Assembly (NCBI GenBank): GCA_945861565.1
Contig: CAMAUY010000040.1
Location: forward strand, 1-40,803
Length of the DNA stretch: 40,803 bases
DNA from: Akkermansia muciniphila
GTDB taxonomy: Bacteria > Verrucomicrobiota > Verrucomicrobiia > Limisphaerales > UBA9464
Direction of reading: 5' to 3'
In this document: positions 25,218 to 34,575 of the stretch, piece after piece
Numbering within the stretch: position 1 is the stretch's first letter
How the letters are laid out: each line of letters begins with the position of its first letter
Program-made: the position numbers and the translations under genes
The notes under the pieces: model-generated
Told to the model about the DNA's origin: nothing
The model's database searches: none
Seen by the model: only the letters and a program-made list of their open reading frames with translations

Positions 25218-27539
25218 ATGAGTCCGCGACTTTTTTCTGAACTAGGCCTTTCCCCCGAAGTGCTACGAGCGATCAAGCAGATCGGGTTTGAACAGGCAAC
25301 CCCAATCCAGGCTGAAGCGATCCCCGTGCTCTTGACGGGCAGGGATGCGGTGGGACAATCCCAGACCGGATCCGGCAAGACCGCGGCATTCGCGGTCCCA
25401 GCGATTGAAAAGGTGGATGCGAAGTCACGGGAGGTGCAGGTCCTTATTCTTTGTCCCACTCGCGAATTGGCGGTTCAGGTGTCGGAGGAGGTCCATAAAC
25501 TTTCGGTCTTCAAGACGGGCGTCCGCGCCCTGCCGATTTATGGCGGACAGAGCTACGAACGGCAGTTCGCCGGACTCAAGGCTGGATCCCAGATCATTAT
25601 CGGTACCCCTGGCCGGGTCATCGACCACATCAAGCGTGGAACTCTCCGGCTCGCCGGTGTGAAAATGGTGATCCTTGACGAAGCGGACAAGATGCTGGAC
25701 ATGGGGTTCCGCGAAGACATCGAGGAAATTCTTGGGCAGGTGCCCAAGGAGCGGCAAACCGTGTTGTTTTCCGCAACAGTGCCCCGCGCGATTCAGGATC
25801 TGATTAGTAACTACACCCGGGATCCGCAGTGGGTCCGGATTGAACAGAAGGCGATGACGGTTCCCACCGTAGAGCAGGTATACTACGAAGTGGATCGGCG
25901 ATGGAAATTCGAAGCCCTGACCCGCCTTATTGATCTCCACAACGCCCGGTTGGGGATCGTCTTCTGCAACACCCAACGCATGGTGGATGAACTCACCGGC
26001 CATATGAATGCGGCCGGCTACGAAGCCGATGCGCTTCACGGAGGCATGACGCAAGGGCAGCGGGACCGGGTGATGAACAAATTCCGAAAGAGTGGGCTGG
26101 AGTTTCTCGTCGCGACGGATATCGCCGCCCGCGGGTTGGATGTGGACGATATCCAGGTCGTGTTCAATTATGACATGCCTTACGACGGCGAAGACTATGT
26201 CCATCGTATTGGGCGAACGGGCCGGGCGGGCCGGAGTGGGCTGGCCATCTCATTTGCCTCGGGCCGCGAGGTGTTTGCGATCCGTCAGATCGAGCGATTC
26301 ACCCTCCAACGAATCCGGCGTGGACAGGTGCCGACCGACAGCGAAATCGAGTCGGCCCGCGTCAACCAAGTGGTGCAGCGCCTAAGGGATCTGCTGCAGC
26401 GGAAGGATTTCCCCAAACGAGAGCACATCATTGAGGCGCTCTTGGAGGAAGGATTCGATTCGATGGACCTGATTTCGGCTCTTCTCCATCAGGCATTCAC
26501 AGGAGAGGAAGGCCGCTGGGAGGCTCCGGACGGCGCCAAGGGTGCGAAACCGGCGGGTTCCCTCCCGACATCGGCTCCGGCAACGCCCCTGCCAAGAGCG
26601 GCTTCGGCGGCTCCGGTGGTGGCACCGACTCCGGCGATCGGGTCGGCGCCAAAGGCAACGACGAATGAAGTTCCTCGGGTGTCCGTTCGAAGAATCGAAA
26701 AGTCCTCGACCCAGGCTGAAACCGTACCGCTGGAAACTGCGGACGAGGATTCAGCTCGGCCGGAGATCGCACCGGTAGGAGAAGTTGCCCCCGCCGTTCG
26801 GCCAGCGACGGCGACCCCTCGCAAGAGTTCGGTATCTGCCGAGGCCGCAGCCCCCCGAGCGACCCGGGCTGCGCCCGCTTCCACTCCGGCCCCGATCAAA
26901 ACGGAGCGGTCGGCCCCGCGTTCGTTTGCTCCTCCGGCGCGCCCGGTCCCCGAACGCCCTGCACGCGATTTCAGTTCGCGTGGAAATTTCGACCAATCGG
27001 CGCCCCGAGCCCCCTATCGTGGCGCTGAAGGTCCGTCCGACCGACGCCGACCCGCTTACACCGACCGCCCGCCCGGGCCGCGGCGCGATGATCGTCCTCC
27101 GGTGTCTGCACCGGCCGGACAGCGTCCCTATCGTGAAACTCCCGCCCCGGTCACCCGGCCTGTCCGGCCGCCACAGCCCGAGGCGGAGCAACCCGCCAGC
27201 GACGGTCCGATAAAATCCCGGCCGACGGCGCGTCCCGACGACGACAAGCGGCGTCCCTGGCAGAAATTTCAACGCCTGCAGGGTGAATCCCGATTTCAGG
27301 CCCCCATTGCAACGGTGCAATTGCGATTGAACGTCGGTTCAAAGGTGGGAATTGAACCCAGCGATATCGTCGGTTCCATCCTCGGGGAGACCGGACTTGA
27401 GGCCATCAACGTGGGGCAGATCGAAGTTGGCGAGCGGACCAGCACCGTGGAGGTTGCGTCGCAGCATTCGCGTGCGATTGTGGCCAAATTGAACCGTGCG
27501 AAAATCAAGGGACAGTCCGTAAAGGCGCGAATCGGGTAG
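25218..27539 (+). CDS. deaD: DEAD-box RNA helicase with long Pro/Ala-rich linker and DbpA-type RNA-binding domain
   Basis: This is a 773-residue ATP-dependent RNA helicase of the CsdA/DeaD type. RecA domain 1 has the Q motif (GFEQATPIQAEAIP), SQTGSGKT, PTRELAVQ, GTPGRV, DEAD at 154-157 and SAT. Domain 2 has ARGLDVDDI and HRIGRTGRAGR. A helical segment follows (about 370-430, ending LLHQAFTGEEGRW). Residues about 435-690 are a low-complexity linker rich in Pro, Ala, Arg and Thr. The last 80 residues (ATVQLRLNVGSKVGIEPSDI onward) form the DbpA-like RRM. Such proteins act in ribosome assembly and cold adaptation. The linker is longer than in E. coli DeaD. The gene stands alone and ends 13 bases before a convergent gene. 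Confidence 0.95.
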   Translation: MSPRLFSELGLSPEVLRAIKQIGFEQATPIQAEAIPVLLTGRDAVGQSQTGSGKTAAFAVPAIEKVDAKSREVQVLILCPTRELAVQVSEEVHKLSVFKTGVRALPIYGGQSYERQFAGLKAGSQIIIGTPGRVIDHIKRGTLRLAGVKMVILDEADKMLDMGFREDIEEILGQVPKERQTVLFSATVPRAIQDLISNYTRDPQWVRIEQKAMTVPTVEQVYYEVDRRWKFEALTRLIDLHNARLGIVFCNTQRMVDELTGHMNAAGYEADALHGGMTQGQRDRVMNKFRKSGLEFLVATDIAARGLDVDDIQVVFNYDMPYDGEDYVHRIGRTGRAGRSGLAISFASGREVFAIRQIERFTLQRIRRGQVPTDSEIESARVNQVVQRLRDLLQRKDFPKREHIIEALLEEGFDSMDLISALLHQAFTGEEGRWEAPDGAKGAKPAGSLPTSAPATPLPRAASAAPVVAPTPAIGSAPKATTNEVPRVSVRRIEKSSTQAETVPLETADEDSARPEIAPVGEVAPAVRPATATPRKSSVSAEAAAPRATRAAPASTPAPIKTERSAPRSFAPPARPVPERPARDFSSRGNFDQSAPRAPYRGAEGPSDRRRPAYTDRPPGPRRDDRPPVSAPAGQRPYRETPAPVTRPVRPPQPEAEQPASDGPIKSRPTARPDDDKRRPWQKFQRLQGESRFQAPIATVQLRLNVGSKVGIEPSDIVGSILGETGLEAINVGQIEVGERTSTVEVASQHSRAIVAKLNRAKIKGQSVKARIG

Positions 27540-27552
27540 GGTTAAGGGGTCT

Positions 27553-30243
27553 TTACGGAATCTTCAACAACTCGGGCTCCGTCCAGGCATCCTCGCGTTT
27601 TGCATGGAGGGCGCGGATGGCGGTCACTGTTTCGACCGCGACCGGTGCGGCGGTGTGTCCCCATTCCCGACGAATGTAGGTCAGGACATCGGCCACCTGC
27701 TGATCGTTGAAGGCCTCGGCCAGGGTTGGCATGCTGAGTTCCCATTTCTCGCCCTTCACCGTGACTGCGTCTCGCATTCCGTGCAGTGCGATTCGAATGA
27801 GCCGTTGTTCTGAACCGAGAGCCCATTCCGAATCCCGCAGGGGGGGCGCCAAACCGGGCTGTCCATTCCCATGCGGTTGATGACACGCGCCACAGACGAC
27901 CGCATAGAGCTCTTTTCCACGCAGCTGACTGTCCTTTTGAACCCCGGTCAATTCGGCCACCGCGAGTGGTGGAGGATTGGTGGAGGCGGCTTTGCCAGGC
28001 CACGAGAAGAGTGCGCTCAGACGGGTGACGCGTTCCTGCAGTCGCGGGTCGCCTGATCCGGCGATTACGGCAAGCGAACGGGGTTCCGACTGCAGAGCGA
28101 GGGGCCTGATGGAGGTTCCACTCTTGGGCGCGATAGGTTGGGAGGCGATGGCCCCATCCAGGATTGCAATCTGCTGCCAGCCACCCGGATTTAGGTTCGC
28201 TACCCGATCCAGCAATCGTTCGATGCGCTCCGGGATTCCTTCATGGGTGACACATTTTGCCAGTCCGAAAAGCAGCGGCGCATGCTCCGGCTTCGTCGTT
28301 GCACAAACTGGATCCCCAACCAAGCTCTCGATGAATTCCAGTTCGCGCCCTTTCAACCCGCTGATCGTGGCGTCAAAGCGGAGCAGGGATGCAGGTCCGT
28401 TCATTAATAGAATCCTGGAAATCGTGTCCGCAGCCGGTGTGGCCATCTCGCCGAGAGTCAGCAGCAACTGAAGTTGCTCGTCCTGGGGCACAAATCCGGC
28501 GCGGCTCAGGACCATTTGAATGGATTCGTCACGGTGCTCTGTCTTTAAGAATGCTTCACTCAATCGCAACGCGGCATTGCGAACCTGCGGGATGGGATCC
28601 TGAGCGGCGGCTTCAAGCGTCGGGAGATCCACTTGATCCAATCCTTCCAAGGTCCAGAGCGCATGAAGGCGTCCCAGCGGCGCTGGATGATGCTGTGCGA
28701 TTGCCAGTTTCCGCAGTTGGGGCACCGCAGCGACATCCCGTCCCTCAATCAACTGTTGTTGGGCGATGTCGCGCCAGAACCCGTTCGGGTGCGAGAGGCG
28801 CTCGATCAATTGTTCCGTCGTGGGTTTTACCGGGAGGAAGTCTTTTCGCCTTACCGGACGGTCTGCTTGGACGATACGGTAGATTCGGCCGAGGTTGACA
28901 GGTGTTTGCAGATTGCGGCTCTCGGTTTGCTTTCGGAGATAACTCGTCAGGTAGATTCGATGCTGGATCAAGCCCCGCGCGATATCGACGACGTAGAGCG
29001 CGCCGTCGGGGCCATTGAATAGATTCACCGGCCGAAATCGCTCGTCCGTTGAGGCCAAAAATTCGGCCCGGTCGTAGGCATTAGTGGCCGTGAGGGATCC
29101 GGCTTGATCGAGGATACGATTGCGTCGGATAAGGTTGGCCGTTGGCTCGCACAGGAAAACATCCCCACGAAACTCCTTTGGAAATTGGTCGCCGCGGTAG
29201 ACAACGGGTCCACACGCTCCCGTGAAAGTTGCCAAGCGGCCCTCGGGGGTCAGTTGATTGGGTTGGTACCCACGATTGACGCCGGGATTGACGCGAATGG
29301 GCCAGACGCGCTGGTCTTTCACCAATTGAATATTGGCACCGTGCGGCTGGCGAAGGTTGGGGTTGCGAGCGAGATAGTGTGAAGGCACCGGATCGGCCCG
29401 GAGTTGGTCGGAATTGGAATTGTAATACAGCCGGCCATAGTCATCTTGGCTCAGCCCCCATTGACCGCGAAAAATTGTCCCCTCCTTTTGCAGCGCCGCT
29501 GCGGATACGCCCCGGGTCAGACGATATCGGGTGGTGTGATTGGCCGAGTAAATCCAGTTATCCAAAGCCCACACCAACGAATTGCTGGAATGCTCCGGAT
29601 TGGCTCTGTCACCCAGCTTCGGGTCGTCCTCGACGGCGTACGCGCCGGTCAGAAGCTCCTTCTGATCGCAGCGATCATCGCCATTGATGTCCCGACAAAA
29701 CCAAAGATTTGGCGGCTCGGCGACGATAACTCCGTCGCCCGCAAGCACCAGGGCGCGGGGCATTACGAGGCGATCAAGAAAGAGCGTTCTGCGATCCATT
29801 CGACCGTCGCCATCGGTGTCCTCCAAAATCACCACGTTACCCGCGGGCTCCAATTCATCCCGGCCTTCCGGAGTTCTCATGTAGCCATTCATCTCGAGCA
29901 CCCACAGTCGGCCCCGATGATCGAACTGGATCGTGACGGGAGTCGTCACCAGCGGCTCGCTGGCGACGATCTCGGCTCGGAATCCCGGAGGTAATCGAAA
30001 GGTTTTGAGCTGATCTTCGGCCGACAATACCGGGGCGGGCGGTATCAGCTCGCGGGGCACGGTCTCCCGTTGCACCTCGTTCGTTTTGTCACCGCGTTGG
30101 GCCAGAATTACACCCGCCGTGCAAAGCAGGACCGCAACCGAGCATCGACAAATCCGATGAAAGGGGATCAGCATTAAGCCGTAAAGAAGCCACGGAAAAC
30201 GCCGGTCGGCAAGTCGGCAGGCAAATCCTGGACGCTTCTTCAC
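27553..30243 (-). CDS. PVC-type heme-binding CxxCH protein (membrane-bound dehydrogenase-like, with HEAT region and cytochrome c)
   Basis: This secreted protein has about 896 residues. After a signal region (MLIPFHRICRCSVAVLLCTA) comes the propeller-like dehydrogenase domain: FRLPPGFRAEIVASEPLV, FDHRGRLWVLEMNGY, then VVILEDTDGDGRMD, and further on WALDNWIYSANH. The middle part is helical, HEAT-like (about 480-700). The C-terminal cytochrome c domain carries CGACH, with heme cysteines 784 and 787, and a likely axial Met near the sequence ELSMPTLAEAF. The family is expanded in Verrucomicrobiota and Planctomycetota and is thought to oxidise sugars or polysaccharide products. The start is a GTG at 30243 overlapping the upstream stop (GTGA); ATG at 30174 is an alternative that begins right at the signal peptide. 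Confidence 0.88.
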   Translation of the reverse strand: MKKRPGFACRLADRRFPWLLYGLMLIPFHRICRCSVAVLLCTAGVILAQRGDKTNEVQRETVPRELIPPAPVLSAEDQLKTFRLPPGFRAEIVASEPLVTTPVTIQFDHRGRLWVLEMNGYMRTPEGRDELEPAGNVVILEDTDGDGRMDRRTLFLDRLVMPRALVLAGDGVIVAEPPNLWFCRDINGDDRCDQKELLTGAYAVEDDPKLGDRANPEHSSNSLVWALDNWIYSANHTTRYRLTRGVSAAALQKEGTIFRGQWGLSQDDYGRLYYNSNSDQLRADPVPSHYLARNPNLRQPHGANIQLVKDQRVWPIRVNPGVNRGYQPNQLTPEGRLATFTGACGPVVYRGDQFPKEFRGDVFLCEPTANLIRRNRILDQAGSLTATNAYDRAEFLASTDERFRPVNLFNGPDGALYVVDIARGLIQHRIYLTSYLRKQTESRNLQTPVNLGRIYRIVQADRPVRRKDFLPVKPTTEQLIERLSHPNGFWRDIAQQQLIEGRDVAAVPQLRKLAIAQHHPAPLGRLHALWTLEGLDQVDLPTLEAAAQDPIPQVRNAALRLSEAFLKTEHRDESIQMVLSRAGFVPQDEQLQLLLTLGEMATPAADTISRILLMNGPASLLRFDATISGLKGRELEFIESLVGDPVCATTKPEHAPLLFGLAKCVTHEGIPERIERLLDRVANLNPGGWQQIAILDGAIASQPIAPKSGTSIRPLALQSEPRSLAVIAGSGDPRLQERVTRLSALFSWPGKAASTNPPPLAVAELTGVQKDSQLRGKELYAVVCGACHQPHGNGQPGLAPPLRDSEWALGSEQRLIRIALHGMRDAVTVKGEKWELSMPTLAEAFNDQQVADVLTYIRREWGHTAAPVAVETVTAIRALHAKREDAWTEPELLKIP

Positions 30244-32186
30244 TTCTTAAGGTCGTCGAAGTAATCCCGGACCGCGTTTTGATAGGCGCGTGGAACCCGC
30301 TCCTGGCTGAGTGCTGCCTGCGCGTCCGTTTGAGCAGAGGCCACGGCCTCGGTGTAGGCAATCTTGCTGTCTCCTTTGATGCTGACGCCCCGCAGGGTTA
30401 TCGACGGCATAGGTCCGCCCGGTTGCATTTGGCCTTTCACTTTGGTGGGAGAAAGGTTGTCCGGCACCGAAGAATCGCGATCCGTGAGGCCTTTGGATTT
30501 CTTTTCCGTACGATCGGGCAGACCGCCGTTGTCCCAGGTGTCCGCGATCGAATCTGGCATGGCCCACGGATCCTCGTTTGACCAATCGCCATAGCCGCGG
30601 CGACTCTTGCCGCTGGGCTTTCCCGATTTGCCGCCGGCACCTCCGGGGCACTGCCCCCAAGCCAAGCCGTTGCCAACACACATCTGCGCCTTTTGCAGAT
30701 TCTGCATGGCGGCCATCAGCCCTTGCATGTCGTTCATGTCGTTGAGCATTTTTTCGAGCTCTGCCTGAGCGGCCGCCATTTCCTTGCCGGCCGCGGCTTT
30801 GTTACCGCTCTGGCACTCACCGGCCGCCTTCTCCAGCAACTTCCCCACTTCCCCATACTGCTCGCCCGGTTTGGCTGCTTCCTTCAGTTCTTGAATCATC
30901 TTCTGCATCTGCGCGGAGCTCAGCGAAGCCTTTGTGAGCATGTCGCGCATTTTCTGCAGAGATTCAATCGCGGCCTGGGCTTGGGCGTTCTTGAGTTGTT
31001 CCGCCAAATCTTTGCCCAGACGTTCTGCCTGCTGCTGGAGTTGGGCCAACGTCTTGGCCAGATCCGTCATTTTTTGCAAATCCTGGTCCGCCCGGTTCAG
31101 GTCCTTCAAGAATTGCTCCGCCTGGGCTGAATTCAGAGCGGCGATCGCTTCATCCAGGCTGGGCAATGGCATGCCCAGCGATTCGGCTTTCCGCGCCAGT
31201 GCGGATGCCATCTGCGCCAACTGCTGGCGACTCGCGGCTCCCTGCGAACCGTCCTGATTGGCCATTCCCTTGGCGGCATCCTTGAGCGCCTGCATGTCCT
31301 TTTGCAATCGATCGACGGCTTCCGGACTCTGAGCGGCCTTATCTCCCAGTTGCTTCGAGATGGCCTCCATCTGCTTCTGGAGGCTTTGTGCGGTTTGATT
31401 GGGCGTGTTTCCGGGTGTTCGCGCCGCCCGTTCGAGTCGACGGATGGCCGGGTCCTTTGCCATGTCGCTCAGATCCTGCTTTAACTTGTCGGTGGCGCTC
31501 GCCAGATCTTTGAGGGCATTGCCGCGCGTCAGCTTCGCCTGCTGGAGGCGGTCGCCAAGTTCAGCCACCTTTTCAAGAGTCTTTTCGGTCGGTTCGAGGG
31601 CAGGCTTTCGGTCCGCCAGGGAACGTCGCGTCAGGTTCGCGAGCTGCTGTCCAACTTCCTTGATCACTTCCGCATCTTTCTTCTTCTCGACGTAGGCCTT
31701 CGATCGGTACTCGGGAATAAACCCAACGCCAACGACGACCACCGTCGCAAGGGCCACCCATCGCGCTACGCGAGGCATTTTCCAGGGCATCAGTTTGGCC
31801 GGATCAATCGTCGCCGCAGCGGCCGTGGCGTCGGCCAGGACCAGGTCATTCCATCGATCCGTCCGGCCAGACTTTGAAAATTCAAGTGCCGTGCTCAACC
31901 GCTCTTCGAGGTGTTGCTTCTGGTCCAGAAACCTTGCGGCCGACTCGGGCGTTATCCGTCGCAACCAGCCGATCAGGAATCCGCCCATGGCGCATGCCAT
32001 GCTCGCCGTCGCTGCCCACCGGAGGGTTTCCTTTGGAATTGGGGCGAGCTTAAAAAGGATCACCGCCAAAAAGTATACCGAAATACCCACCAACGCTCCG
32101 CGCCACAACCCTTGCCAGCCCCGTTGCAAGCGTTGGCGTGCCGCGGTTCGTCGGAGGACATCCTGGATTTGATGTAATTCGCTCAT
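30240..32186 (-). CDS. DUF4175-like membrane-anchored coiled-coil protein
   Basis: This 648-residue protein has two or three transmembrane helices near the N-terminus (WRGALVGISVYFLAVILFKL, then TASMACAMGGFLIGWL, and VALATVVVVGVGF around residue 145). A very long charged, Gln/Lys/Ala-rich coiled coil follows to about residue 510, with KLMPWKMPRVARW before it. The end is Gly/Ser/Pro-rich with RRGYGDWSNEDPWAMPDS and a folded C-terminal stretch RVPRAYQNAVRDYFDDLKK. The closing motif and layout match DUF4175-type proteins of PVC bacteria, usually near MoxR/BatA genes, which are not visible here. Its stop overlaps the heme protein start, suggesting a shared transcript. The biochemical role is unknown. 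Confidence 0.72.
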   Translation of the reverse strand: MSELHQIQDVLRRTAARQRLQRGWQGLWRGALVGISVYFLAVILFKLAPIPKETLRWAATASMACAMGGFLIGWLRRITPESAARFLDQKQHLEERLSTALEFSKSGRTDRWNDLVLADATAAAATIDPAKLMPWKMPRVARWVALATVVVVGVGFIPEYRSKAYVEKKKDAEVIKEVGQQLANLTRRSLADRKPALEPTEKTLEKVAELGDRLQQAKLTRGNALKDLASATDKLKQDLSDMAKDPAIRRLERAARTPGNTPNQTAQSLQKQMEAISKQLGDKAAQSPEAVDRLQKDMQALKDAAKGMANQDGSQGAASRQQLAQMASALARKAESLGMPLPSLDEAIAALNSAQAEQFLKDLNRADQDLQKMTDLAKTLAQLQQQAERLGKDLAEQLKNAQAQAAIESLQKMRDMLTKASLSSAQMQKMIQELKEAAKPGEQYGEVGKLLEKAAGECQSGNKAAAGKEMAAAQAELEKMLNDMNDMQGLMAAMQNLQKAQMCVGNGLAWGQCPGGAGGKSGKPSGKSRRGYGDWSNEDPWAMPDSIADTWDNGGLPDRTEKKSKGLTDRDSSVPDNLSPTKVKGQMQPGGPMPSITLRGVSIKGDSKIAYTEAVASAQTDAQAALSQERVPRAYQNAVRDYFDDLKK

Positions 32187-32276
32187 AATGGCCCCTTGAA
32201 CCCGTCAATGATCGTTGGACAGAGGATAGAAAGAAATGTTCTACCGCGAAACGCAAGGCGGCTATGCGTAGCGAGT

Positions 32277-32522
32277 TCACTGCCGTTCATACTCGCCCTT
32301 GCTCACGCGCTTAAGCACGGTAAATCCGGCCTTTTTCGCATCCGAGACGCTGACCGGGCGGGTCAACGTCGGGGTGCTGAACCCGCTGAATACCTTCCGG
32401 ATGGGCTTGCGGCACGCTGGACAGTGTTCGAGGGGGGGCGCGCTCATCGGCCGCCGGAGCGTGAATTTGCCCCCGCAGGCGACACATTTTCCATCGCAAA
32501 TCTCGTACTCGTAAAGTGGCAT
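32277..32522 (-). CDS. FmdB-type zinc-ribbon protein
   Basis: This protein of 81 residues starts at MPLYEYEICDGKCVACGGKF. The frame is open far upstream, but family homology begins at this MPLYEY, the classic FmdB opening. Two cysteine pairs, CVAC and CPAC, form the zinc ribbon, separated by TLRRPMSAPPLEH. The C-terminal half (KVFSGFSTPTLTRPVSVSDA) is a short extension. FmdB relatives are often annotated as regulators, but the activity of most is unproven. It diverges from panC, with about 100 bases between the starts. Confidence 0.85.
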   Translation of the reverse strand: MPLYEYEICDGKCVACGGKFTLRRPMSAPPLEHCPACRKPIRKVFSGFSTPTLTRPVSVSDAKKAGFTVLKRVSKGEYERQ

Positions 32523-32621
32523 AACTCCGGCCGACAACATGGCCGACAGGCGCTTCGGTGCAAGCAATCCTTCGACGTTACCGCCTGGATTCCCTAGCCT
32601 GCCGGGGTACTCAATTCGATC

Positions 32622-33488
32622 ATGAAAATTGTGGAGAAAATCGGGGTCATGCAACGCCTGGTTCAACGCGCCCGCAAGAGCGGACGGCGGATTGGATTTG
32701 TTCCGACGATGGGTTATTTGCACGCTGGCCATATGAGCCTCGTTGCCGAGGCGCGCCGGCGGGTAGGAGCCAAAGGTTTGGTGGTCGTTAGCATTTACGT
32801 GAATCCCACCCAGTTCGCCCCGACCGAAGATCTCGAGAAGTACCCGCGAAACCTGGAGCGCGACCGACGGTTGTGCCGCACCGCCGGTGTCGATGTCCTC
32901 TTTCTCCCGTCCGACGCGGACATGTACCCAGGTCGAGCCGCGGGACACTACAGCACGTATGTCGTCGAAGAATGTCTGTCGCAAGGCATGGAAGGGGCTT
33001 GCCGCACGACGCATTTTCGGGGAGTGACGACGGTGGTTGCGAAGCTGTTTAACTGCGTGCTTCCCGACGTCACGGTGTTTGGGGCCAAGGACTGGCAGCA
33101 GGCGGCGGTTGTGAGGCGGATGGTGGCTGACTTAAACTTTCCCATCGAAATGGTGGTCGCACCGACGCACCGCGAAGCGGACGGCTTGGCGATGAGTTCG
33201 CGCAACGCCTACCTCTCTGCCCAGGAACGACGGCAAGCAACCGTGCTTTGGCGCGTTCTCGTTGAAGCGCGGGCCTTGGTGCGGCGAAGCGCGAATGGCG
33301 TGGCGGCGGGTTCGCTCAAGAAAACCTTGGCCAAGCGGGTGGCGGCGGAACCGGACGCCCGGTTGGATTACATCGAGTGTTTCGACACGGGAACCCTGGT
33401 GCCGGTCGGACGCGTGCGGCGCGGCACTCATGTTGCGCTCGCCGTCTATATCGGGAAGACGCGCCTGATTGATAATGCGGTGCTCTAG
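32622..33488 (+). CDS. panC: Pantothenate synthetase
   Basis: This 288-residue enzyme forms pantothenate from pantoate, beta-alanine and ATP. It has the nucleotidyltransferase HxGH motif in GYLHAGHMSL (H34, H37) and VSIYVNPTQFAPTEDLEKYP. The pantoate pocket FGAKDWQQAAVVRRMVADLN and the KMSKS-like loop MSSRNAYLS are also present. Its length matches the family (about 280). The frame continues through DYIECFDTGTLVPVGRV to an intact C-terminus. It stands alone on the plus strand; panB and panD are not in the window. The ATG at 32622 (MKIVEKIGVM) fits homology. Confidence 0.97.
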   Translation: MKIVEKIGVMQRLVQRARKSGRRIGFVPTMGYLHAGHMSLVAEARRRVGAKGLVVVSIYVNPTQFAPTEDLEKYPRNLERDRRLCRTAGVDVLFLPSDADMYPGRAAGHYSTYVVEECLSQGMEGACRTTHFRGVTTVVAKLFNCVLPDVTVFGAKDWQQAAVVRRMVADLNFPIEMVVAPTHREADGLAMSSRNAYLSAQERRQATVLWRVLVEARALVRRSANGVAAGSLKKTLAKRVAAEPDARLDYIECFDTGTLVPVGRVRRGTHVALAVYIGKTRLIDNAVL

Positions 33489-33507
33489 GCAATCCCACTC
33501 GGAAGGC

Positions 33508-34575
33508 TCACCGGGCGAGCGGTTCCGGGGTCGGGCTCGGAGTCGGATTCGGGCGTTGGGAATAAATCTCCTGGAGGATTCTCCGGGCAATGTGCGGACG
33601 ATAGTGGGAGGTTTCGTAGTAATTGCGACGATCGGCCGTGATGTCGTTGGTTCCGGAATAGTCAAAAACCCGATTCACCCCAAAGAGGTGGACTAGGAAT
33701 TGGAGATCCGTCGCGTTGAATTTCTGTTGATCATAGAGCGGATTGATAATCAACCGGTGCTCGGTGCGCTGCGATTGGAGCACCTTCTGGATGGCTTCCA
33801 GCATTTCCTTCTGTCGGGCGCGGAGGACGGGCGATGACATGCGTTCACGGGAAGGGCGGTCGTAAAAGAGATGGGTCCGTTGTGCGTAGAAACTTTCCGG
33901 ATCACGAGTGATTCGGGACTCCATTTCTGAAAACCGAATTTCATTGCTGTGCAGATCGTACTCCATCACGCGGTCATCGAGCATGAAATCCTCGACCATG
34001 TAGGGCCGGATCTGCCGGGTGAGCAGGTAGGGAAGGTAGGATTTCAAAAACACACGGTTGTAGAATGATTTGAAGAATTCGAGTTGGAATTCGAACGGCG
34101 ATTGCCCCGTGAGAATTGGGTGCTTGGTAAAGATGTGTCCCTGCCGCGCCTCGGTCGTTTCGAGTAACTCGGCATCGAGAATCAGCAGGACGTTTCGCAG
34201 GGGCATTTTCAGCCTGTCCAGCAGGCGAATCTTGGCGTGGATCCCATACAAGGATTCGCCGGAAGCATCAAAATGGAAAGACTGGGTGGATCCGGTGATT
34301 TGTTGCCAATCGGCGACCTCGTAAAATAGCGACCGGGAATTGCCGAGGATAAAGGAGTCGTAGGGGGTATTCCGGAGGTTTTGGAGCAACGTCTGGACCG
34401 ATACAAAATCCCGGTTCAGGGAGATGACGCAGGGCTTTCCGGACTCATAATAAGAGTCATACCGACGCAGCACCTTGAATGGATCGCTGACCAGGTAGAT
34501 CGCGGCGAGGACGAGCAATGGAGCCACCGCGAGCGCAATCTTCAGGAGAAGCTCAATGTGCCTGGGCTTCGTCAT
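33508..34575 (-). CDS. Membrane-anchored SGNH-like protein, partner of MBOAT acyltransferase
   Basis: This 355-residue protein starts at MTKPRHIELLLKIALAVAPL. Its ATG overlaps the MBOAT stop as TGATG; the longer open frame reaches back into MBOAT and is not credible. One N-terminal transmembrane helix is followed by a periplasmic domain. SFILGNSRSLFYEVADW recalls the first SGNH block (G-N-S), and YYETSHYRPHIARRILQEIY near the end recalls the last block, where a His follows D/S in AlgJ, AlgX or DltD-like proteins. Here the usual Asp is Glu. Activity is therefore uncertain, but the coupling to MBOAT suggests it takes part in O-acylation of a surface polysaccharide. Confidence 0.65.
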   Translation of the reverse strand: MTKPRHIELLLKIALAVAPLLVLAAIYLVSDPFKVLRRYDSYYESGKPCVISLNRDFVSVQTLLQNLRNTPYDSFILGNSRSLFYEVADWQQITGSTQSFHFDASGESLYGIHAKIRLLDRLKMPLRNVLLILDAELLETTEARQGHIFTKHPILTGQSPFEFQLEFFKSFYNRVFLKSYLPYLLTRQIRPYMVEDFMLDDRVMEYDLHSNEIRFSEMESRITRDPESFYAQRTHLFYDRPSRERMSSPVLRARQKEMLEAIQKVLQSQRTEHRLIINPLYDQQKFNATDLQFLVHLFGVNRVFDYSGTNDITADRRNYYETSHYRPHIARRILQEIYSQRPNPTPSPTPEPLAR

